Source of the DNA: a virus
Strand: one strand, 5' to 3'
Virus record (IMG/VR): IMGVR_UViG_3300021478_000794
Span: 1-64,000 of that record
DNA length: 64,000 bases
The notes under the pieces were generated by a model, which saw only the letters and a program-made list of their open reading frames with translations, had not been told where the DNA came from and made no database searches. Positions 59,436-64,000 of the stretch are shown piece by piece; position 1 is the first letter of the stretch, and every line of letters begins with the position of its first letter. The position numbers and the translations under genes are program-made.

Positions 59436-59467
59436 GGTTGTTCTTTTTAAGTTTTTCCGCAACAACC
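59436..59467 (-). promoter_or_regulatory. Stem-loop in the capsid mRNA leader
   Basis: GGTTGTT (59436-59442) pairs with AACAACC (59461-59467), 18-base loop, ending 11 bases before the capsid ATG. No clear ribosome site is visible in front of the ATG. It could guard translation or mRNA stability. The rest of the 59425-59635 gap shows an AAGTA/TACTT inverted repeat (59563-59578) and no gene. Confidence 0.4.
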
Positions 59468-59619
59468 ACCGTCCATTCTTCGGCTGAGACGTCCCTCGTA
59501 AAAGGAGTCGCTTACTAGCCGGGGCTGATAAATGAAAGGGGGATCTCTCCTCCTTCACTTACAAGTACAGATATACTTCGATGGGCGAGAAAATGAAGGA
59601 GGGTGGGAAAAAGGGGGGC

Positions 59620-59627
59620 GGTATTTC
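59620..59627 (+). promoter_or_regulatory. GGTATTTC motif (family B)
   Basis: GGGCGGTATTTCTCCCCCGT precedes the ATG at 59636; the G-run and C-run flank the motif and could form a hairpin, as at 11949. Confidence 0.45.
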
Positions 59628-59635
59628 TCCCCCGT

Positions 59636-60985
59636 ATGGAAGAAGATTTCTTTCGATCCCTAGAGGCGGAGGACCTTCGTCTCCTAAACGGTTACGACGA
59701 AGCCCGGCGGGGTACGCCCCGGGCGACCCTTTCCGACGACATAAACGAACTCGTTAAAGATTACGACTCCGCTAAGGCGATTAAGGGCCAGCTAGACGCC
59801 TTAAATTATTTCGGCTCGGTTATCGCCCGGTACGGTTCGATCGAAGCTTGGAAGAATTTCGATTTCGAAAAACGCGATAAAAGCGTCTTCGGACAGGATT
59901 GGTTCGAACAGGGGTTTAAGGAGATCAGCCTCTATTTCGTTATCGAATCGTCCCGGGGGAAGATTAAAAGCTTAGAGTTTTCGGATAAAATTCTCCGGAT
60001 CCGTATCATGGTTTACGGGAAATCGGGCGTAAGTAAGGCGGAAAATCTTCCCTCCTATTATTGGCACGAGAAGAAGAGCTATTTTCCCGCGAAAGCGATC
60101 CCGGTAAGTTGGCCGGGGCCGAGCTTACTCGCCGCTTCGCTCGACCCCGAAGTCCGGAAGCGAGCCTCGGAACTCGTCGGCGAAGCGTACGGGAAATTTT
60201 TAAGCGGCCTCCTTCCGCCCGCTCCGGATATCGAAACGATGCATACGATAAGCGGCTGGGACGAGGCGAGGACCGCGCTCCCCCGGACGACCGTCGATAC
60301 GACCCCGATCCTTAAAGACCCGGAAGAAACGAAAAAAGTTGAAGACCGGTTAAAGGCCGCGAATTACTTCGATAGCGCTTTTACCCGTTCCTCCGAAATC
60401 ACCGTTCAGAAATATTTTAAGCCCGGCGCGACGGAAAAAGATTTCCGGTCCGCTCGCCTTTATATGCGGATCGGACTCCGGCGCGGACGTTCCGGTTATC
60501 GTCCGGCTCTCCATATCGAAACCGACATTAGCGGAACCTACGCTCCCGGAGAGGATGTAACCTATCGACCGGTCCTTAAAAAGGATTACCCGGCGTCGGA
60601 AATCCCGGCGGTTTGGCCGGGGTACGCCTTAACTAGCCCTTCTCTCGTTCCCGAAGTTAGGAAGAAGGTTAGCGTTCTCTTCGCCGAGGCTTATAAGGTT
60701 TTCCTAAAAGCGCTCTCTCCGCCGCCTCCGGATATCGAAACTATGCATACTATTAGTAACTGGGACGAAGCTATAATCGGGAAATTCGAAGCGCCGGACG
60801 CCGATTCGAAGCCGTTTTCGATGTGGTCGAATACCGATAAATATGTCCCGGTCGGGAGCGAGGAAGACCGGGAGCTTCTTTACGGGATCGAAGAATCGGA
60901 AGAATCGGAAGCGACGGTCGGAGCTTTTCTCGCGGTCGGGAAGTTAATGGAAAGTATAAAAAGTAAAACCCCGCCCGAAATGTAG
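59636..60985 (+). CDS. Tandem-repeat protein carrying two ETMHTIS tags
   Basis: 449 residues from the ATG at 59636. Two copies of a domain of about 150 residues, each starting near LDALNYF or LKAANYF and ending in AIPVSWPGP...VRKRAS or IPAVWPGY...VRKKVS followed by PDIETMHTISGWDEA (about residue 200) and PDIETMHTISNWDEA (about residue 365). A degenerate LNGYDEARR opens the protein, so the unit may be tag-linker-domain repeated three times. The two tag copies use different codons. Function unknown. It lies next to capsid and scaffold genes. Confidence 0.65.
   Translation: MEEDFFRSLEAEDLRLLNGYDEARRGTPRATLSDDINELVKDYDSAKAIKGQLDALNYFGSVIARYGSIEAWKNFDFEKRDKSVFGQDWFEQGFKEISLYFVIESSRGKIKSLEFSDKILRIRIMVYGKSGVSKAENLPSYYWHEKKSYFPAKAIPVSWPGPSLLAASLDPEVRKRASELVGEAYGKFLSGLLPPAPDIETMHTISGWDEARTALPRTTVDTTPILKDPEETKKVEDRLKAANYFDSAFTRSSEITVQKYFKPGATEKDFRSARLYMRIGLRRGRSGYRPALHIETDISGTYAPGEDVTYRPVLKKDYPASEIPAVWPGYALTSPSLVPEVRKKVSVLFAEAYKVFLKALSPPPPDIETMHTISNWDEAIIGKFEAPDADSKPFSMWSNTDKYVPVGSEEDRELLYGIEESEESEATVGAFLAVGKLMESIKSKTPPEM
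60976..60984 (+). promoter_or_regulatory. CGAAATGTA motif (family A) with ribosome site
   Basis: CGAAATGTAGGAGGTAATG: the motif overlaps the stop of the repeat protein and runs into an AGGAGG ribosome site for the gene at 60992. The case shows that the GG part of the motif can double as a ribosome site. Confidence 0.5.
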
Positions 60986-60991
60986 GAGGTA

Positions 60992-61405
60992 ATGAATAAT
61001 ATTACCGACTCGGAAATTTCTACCTTAACCCAATTCGTCGAAACGGTCCGTACTTTCGCGGGAGATCTTTCCGCTTACTTTACTAACCTTCGCGAAAAAT
61101 TCTTACCCTTAACCGAACATAAGTTTGAGATTTGGGAGGACGATCTAAAGGCGAATACCTTTCTTTACCGCCTTCTCGACTCCGCTTCGACGGGCCGTTC
61201 CCGAATCGATCCCGCGCTCTTAGAAGAAATCCGGGGCTTTATTGGCCCTTGGACCCCGAAAAAGGGCGAAGAAGAACTCGCGGCGGGCCGGGCTTCTTGG
61301 AAAGAGGTTCTCGCCTCGGTCCGAAAAAATCTAACGACGGGCGGCGATACTCTAAAGATCGCGATCGAGACTTCGGAAGAACTACTAACGGTTTTAGAGT
61401 ACTAG
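60992..61405 (+). CDS. Hypothetical protein
   Basis: 137 residues with strong AGGAGG. Helical throughout (TLTQFVETVRTFAGDLSAYF, LREKFLPLTEHKFEIWEDDL). No family recognised. Followed by a terminator. Confidence 0.6.
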   Translation: MNNITDSEISTLTQFVETVRTFAGDLSAYFTNLREKFLPLTEHKFEIWEDDLKANTFLYRLLDSASTGRSRIDPALLEEIRGFIGPWTPKKGEEELAAGRASWKEVLASVRKNLTTGGDTLKIAIETSEELLTVLEY

Positions 61406-61410
61406 AACGA

Positions 61411-61445
61411 AAAAAGAGGAGTCCGGTTACCCGGGCTCCTCTTTC
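61411..61445. terminator. Bidirectional intrinsic terminator
   Basis: AAAGAGGAG (61413-61421) pairs with CTCCTCTTT (61436-61444), with inner CCGG/CCGG, between convergent genes. Confidence 0.88.
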
Positions 61446-61461
61446 TCGATGCAAATATTAT

Positions 61462-63522
61462 TTAAAGCTGGCTGAACGGGTTCGTCCGGTGCCGAGTCAT
61501 AATCCGGAGGAGATCGTGCTCCTCGGCCTTCGACTCTTTTAGCTTCTTCGATTCGCTCGCCGATCCGGAAGGCCCGATGACCTTACAGTCGCCGGGGCCG
61601 AGCGAAGATTTTCCGCTTCCCTTCGTCCCGTCCTTTACCTTCTGGTCCTCGCCGCCGACCTTCGTCGCCGTCTCCCCGGTCCCGTCTTCTAGATCTTCGT
61701 CGGTATCCGCCGCTTTCTTTCCGTCGCCCGGTCCGGCCATATCGCAGTCGCCCGGCCCGATCGCCGCCGTTCCCGATTTCCCGCCCTTCGTCCCGTCGGT
61801 CCCGGTTAGATCCTCTCTAATCCGCGACTCGTCTTCTTTCTCTTTCTTCGGCTTATTATCCGCCGTCGCTCCGGCTTTCGGTTTTTCTCCGGCCTTCTCC
61901 TTCTTCTTCGCGAGGATCTTCTTCATGAACTCCGGATCCCCTTCCGCGATCTTACTCGCGTCCTTAACGCCGTGTTCCCGACAGAGCGCGACGAGCGCGG
62001 TCGAAATCTCTTTCTCCTCGCTAAGGGCGGTCTGAAGCGTCCCGATCTCGGTCTTCGCCCGGGCGAGAAGGGCCTTATTCCGTTCGATCCGCGCCTCCCA
62101 CTCTTTCGACCCTTCGACCGTCGCGAGCTTCCGCCGGGCTTCTTCGAGTTCTTTAAGAAGGGGATGATGCACTCTAATCCGTTCCTTTAGCTCGTCGGCG
62201 AAATTCCGCCAGCGTTCCCCGTAAACCGCGCTCTCCCGGAGCCGGGCGATAACCTGGACCGCCGCTTTAAGTTCTTTCGATTCGAACGAAGTTTCCTTCC
62301 CGAAATCCTCTTCTCCGCCGCCTTCGTCGCCGTTCCCGCCGATCGGCGCTTCCGCGAAATCGTCTTCGCCGCCTTCCCCGCCTTCTTCCCCGCCCGATTT
62401 AGCGCTAGAGATTAGGCCGTGAACGTCGACTTCGCCTTTATCTAAAAATTCCTGATAAGCACCGGAAAGATCGGCGGTCTCTTCGGTTCCCGGGCTCATC
62501 CCCTTTAGGACCGCCTTTAGGACCTCGTCGAAAGCGCCCTGATCGACGGAGGAGCCTTCCATTCCCTCCTCGCCGCCGTTCTCTTCCCCTTCGACGCCCG
62601 GCGGAAGATCCGAGCCGCCTTCGGTCGGTTCGTCGACCTTATCCTCGAAACCGGCGCTAAAATCGTCCATCTCCTTTAGGAGCTTATTCCCGTAGGCCGA
62701 TACGGCGCGATCTTCGGCGATATAGTTAGTGATCGTCGTCCTCATGTCGTCGAGTTCTTCGGTGAGGCCGACTTTCTCTTGAAAGCCGAGTTTTCGAACG
62801 TTGGTGGAGGTGATCCGCTTAAGAGCGACACCTACCTTACGCATTTCACCAATTAAATTTTTGGACATAGGACTGGTTTGGGAAGTTGGAACTAAATACT
62901 CTCGACTCTCGGCAGTTTCACTCGATTCTCTTTTCGCCGCTTTCGACGACCGGTTTTCTCCCGCGACCGGTTTAACCCGCGCTCCCGGGACGGAGTTATC
63001 GGCGACGAAGTCCCAGGTAATAAGGGTAAACGACTCGGGGATAACCCGCTGGACCCCTTCGTTCATCGCCTCCTCGACTTCCCCTTCGCCCCGGGAAGAG
63101 ATCCCGACCGGTACTCCGGCCTCTAGTAAAGCCCCGGCCTTCCGTCCGTCGGGGGTATTAAGAACCGTCGCCTCGCCCCAAATTTCCCCGTTCCCTTTAT
63201 CCCAGGCCTTCGTAACGATATGCGAAATCGGGCCGGTTAACCGGGTTATCCCGTCTTCCGGATGCTCTAGCATCCCGACGACGCTATTTTCCCGGATCCG
63301 GTTCGTCCAGCTCTCCTCGTTTAGGACCCGATCGAAGAGCGCCTTCGGATAAATCCGGTTATTGGCGTTTTTCTCGTCGTACTTCTGAAATAAGCCGCGC
63401 ACCTTCATGAGCGGCTTAACGACGTCCGAGTTACCTTGGATTTCGATATCCTCCGTTAAATCGTCTTTAACGATTTCGAAACGGAAAGGGATCGGAGCGG
63501 ATTCTAGAATTTGACGTCCCAT
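61462..63522 (-). CDS. Prohead protease fused to scaffold (gp21-gp22-like)
   Basis: 686 residues. Residues 1-190 are a gp21-type prohead protease: VVGMLEHPEDG with His87 and VPVGISSRGEGEVEE with Ser142/Ser143, plus ITWDFVADNSVPGA near 168. From 190 on it is a long acidic, helical scaffold (DEPTEGGSDLPPG, GEEGGEGGEDDF, then coiled coil AKTEIGTLQTALSEEKEIST), with Gly/Lys/Asp-rich end. In T4 these are two genes (212 and 269 aa). The chain should build the prohead core and then digest itself. A GGTATTTA motif lies upstream. Confidence 0.82.
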   Translation of the reverse strand: MGRQILESAPIPFRFEIVKDDLTEDIEIQGNSDVVKPLMKVRGLFQKYDEKNANNRIYPKALFDRVLNEESWTNRIRENSVVGMLEHPEDGITRLTGPISHIVTKAWDKGNGEIWGEATVLNTPDGRKAGALLEAGVPVGISSRGEGEVEEAMNEGVQRVIPESFTLITWDFVADNSVPGARVKPVAGENRSSKAAKRESSETAESREYLVPTSQTSPMSKNLIGEMRKVGVALKRITSTNVRKLGFQEKVGLTEELDDMRTTITNYIAEDRAVSAYGNKLLKEMDDFSAGFEDKVDEPTEGGSDLPPGVEGEENGGEEGMEGSSVDQGAFDEVLKAVLKGMSPGTEETADLSGAYQEFLDKGEVDVHGLISSAKSGGEEGGEGGEDDFAEAPIGGNGDEGGGEEDFGKETSFESKELKAAVQVIARLRESAVYGERWRNFADELKERIRVHHPLLKELEEARRKLATVEGSKEWEARIERNKALLARAKTEIGTLQTALSEEKEISTALVALCREHGVKDASKIAEGDPEFMKKILAKKKEKAGEKPKAGATADNKPKKEKEDESRIREDLTGTDGTKGGKSGTAAIGPGDCDMAGPGDGKKAADTDEDLEDGTGETATKVGGEDQKVKDGTKGSGKSSLGPGDCKVIGPSGSASESKKLKESKAEEHDLLRIMTRHRTNPFSQL

Positions 63523-63540
63523 ACGAAAGAAATTGCTACC

Positions 63541-63548
63541 TAAATACC
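63541..63548 (-). promoter_or_regulatory. GGTATTTA motif (family B)
   Basis: CCGGGTATTTAGGTAGC on the minus strand, 18 bases before the protease-scaffold ATG, in the short gap after the next gene's stop. Confidence 0.45.
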
Positions 63549-63557
63549 CGGCGGGAA

Positions 63558-64000
63558 CTAATTCTTCATTAGGCTCCGGTCGACTTCCTCGGCCATCTCT
63601 TTTATCACCCCCGTCCGAATTATCCTTTCGGCGTCAATTTCATCGCTCTCTTCGAGGTAAGCCTCGATCTCGTCCTCGATCGATTCGGACTTCTGGCTCC
63701 CGCCGAGCGAATCCTTTGCTCCGCGCATCGCGAGATTAATCTTCCGGGCGATCGACGATAAGGAGGCGTCGCTTACGACGATATGGGGCATCTGCTCGTG
63801 CATCGCGTCTTTTATTTCCCGTCTAATCGCGTAGGCGCTCGGAACGTTACAAGTCGCCGTAACCGTATGGGTATAAAGCTCGAACTTCCCGTCGACCCGC
63901 TCCGACGGTAGAAGCCATAGATGGACCCAAACGCCCCGGGTAACGTTCTTAGCCTCTAGGTCGAACTCGATAATCGCGTTCGCTTTTAAAAGTTTCCGCC
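63558..64000 (-). CDS. Hypothetical protein, cut by the window edge
   Basis: At least 146 residues; the frame is open to the right edge, so the start lies outside. Visible part begins RKLLKANAIIEFDLEAKN and goes through a beta-rich VWVHLWLLPSERVDGKFELY to helical IRREIKDAMHEQMPHIVVSD and a Glu/Ser-rich end. An inner ATG at 63803 is probably not the start. Just upstream of the protease-scaffold gene, so likely head-related. Confidence 0.6.
   Translation of the reverse strand, partial: RKLLKANAIIEFDLEAKNVTRGVWVHLWLLPSERVDGKFELYTHTVTATCNVPSAYAIRREIKDAMHEQMPHIVVSDASLSSIARKINLAMRGAKDSLGGSQKSESIEDEIEAYLEESDEIDAERIIRTGVIKEMAEEVDRSLMKN

Noticed and set aside
26472-63548. TAAATACC on the plus strand, considered as T4-style late promoters (TATAAATA)
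   Set aside because: All sites lie upstream of minus-strand genes, so the functional reading is GGTATTTA on the minus strand, listed as family B.
1-64000. tRNA, rRNA, IS element, integrase or attachment site
   Set aside because: None seen on reading both strands; a covariance-model scan would be needed to exclude tRNAs.

Overview
The window is a stretch of a large tailed-phage genome with a contractile (myovirus) tail. The structural genes follow the T4 plan at a distance: portal (19200-21374), prohead protease fused to scaffold (61462-63522), major capsid protein (57997-59424), tail sheath (9207-10784), two tail-tube paralogues (10801-11400, 12525-13250), gp53-, gp26- and gp15-like baseplate and tail parts, a giant tape measure carrying two cell-wall hydrolases (3396-7247), and a spike with a PAAR tip (55902-56614). 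The replication genes are of the same style: a gp32-like single-strand binding protein, a UvsX/RecA recombinase, a UvsW-like helicase, a RuvC-type nuclease and a family A DNA polymerase with a uracil-glycosylase-like N-terminus. The host cannot be named. Sec and lipoprotein signals, AGGAGG-type ribosome sites and peptidoglycan hydrolases point to a bacterium, probably with a cell envelope like that of Gram-negatives.

Layout. 1-9200 (+): nucleotide metabolism, HNH endonuclease, thymine-hypermodification candidate, tape measure and baseplate. 9200-21400: sheath, tubes, hub assembly genes with a probable programmed frameshift, collar fibre and portal, interrupted by single genes in opposite orientation. 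21470-24700 (+): gp32-like protein, UvsX and small genes. 24700-28530: mixed-strand accessory genes. 28580-36000 (-): a MoxR AAA+ ATPase / HEAMH metallopeptidase / VWA triad and a DUF932 gene with a pentamer-repeat 3' UTR. 36000-46200 (-): Nudix, helicase, RuvC, HD, polymerase and nucleotide genes. 46200-57060 (mostly -): fibres, neck-type and spike proteins. 57060-64000: lipoprotein, capsid, tagged repeat protein and protease-scaffold. No gene-free gap exceeds about 220 bases. I saw no tRNA, CRISPR array, integrase or IS element, and no terminase, tail-fibre adhesin set or virion RNA polymerase in this window.

Four patterns cut across the annotation. (1) A short peptide, consensus [IV]ETMH[ET]-x-S-[GND]-[WY]-D, ends or punctuates five otherwise unrelated proteins (six copies), with different synonymous codons each time. 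(2) Two start-proximal DNA motifs, CGAAATGTA and GGTA[CT]TT, recur on the coding strand just upstream of genes and look like phage-specific promoters. (3) TpG and CpA are strongly depleted while CpG is common; the HNH gene and the amidase part of the tape measure escape this and look recently acquired. (4) Several genes (dCMP deaminase, a HMUDK/aGPT-Pplase-like protein, a UDG-polymerase fusion, a DUF1599-like protein, a deoxyribosyltransferase-like protein) together suggest modified thymine or hydroxymethyluracil in the phage DNA. No chemistry has been shown.

Single-gene cassettes with signal peptides (11425, 16421, 24699, 49885, 57231) and single tagged genes (11977, 25276, 39770, 48633, 59636) sit between the core modules, often on the opposite strand and with their own promoter-like motif, in the manner of morons.
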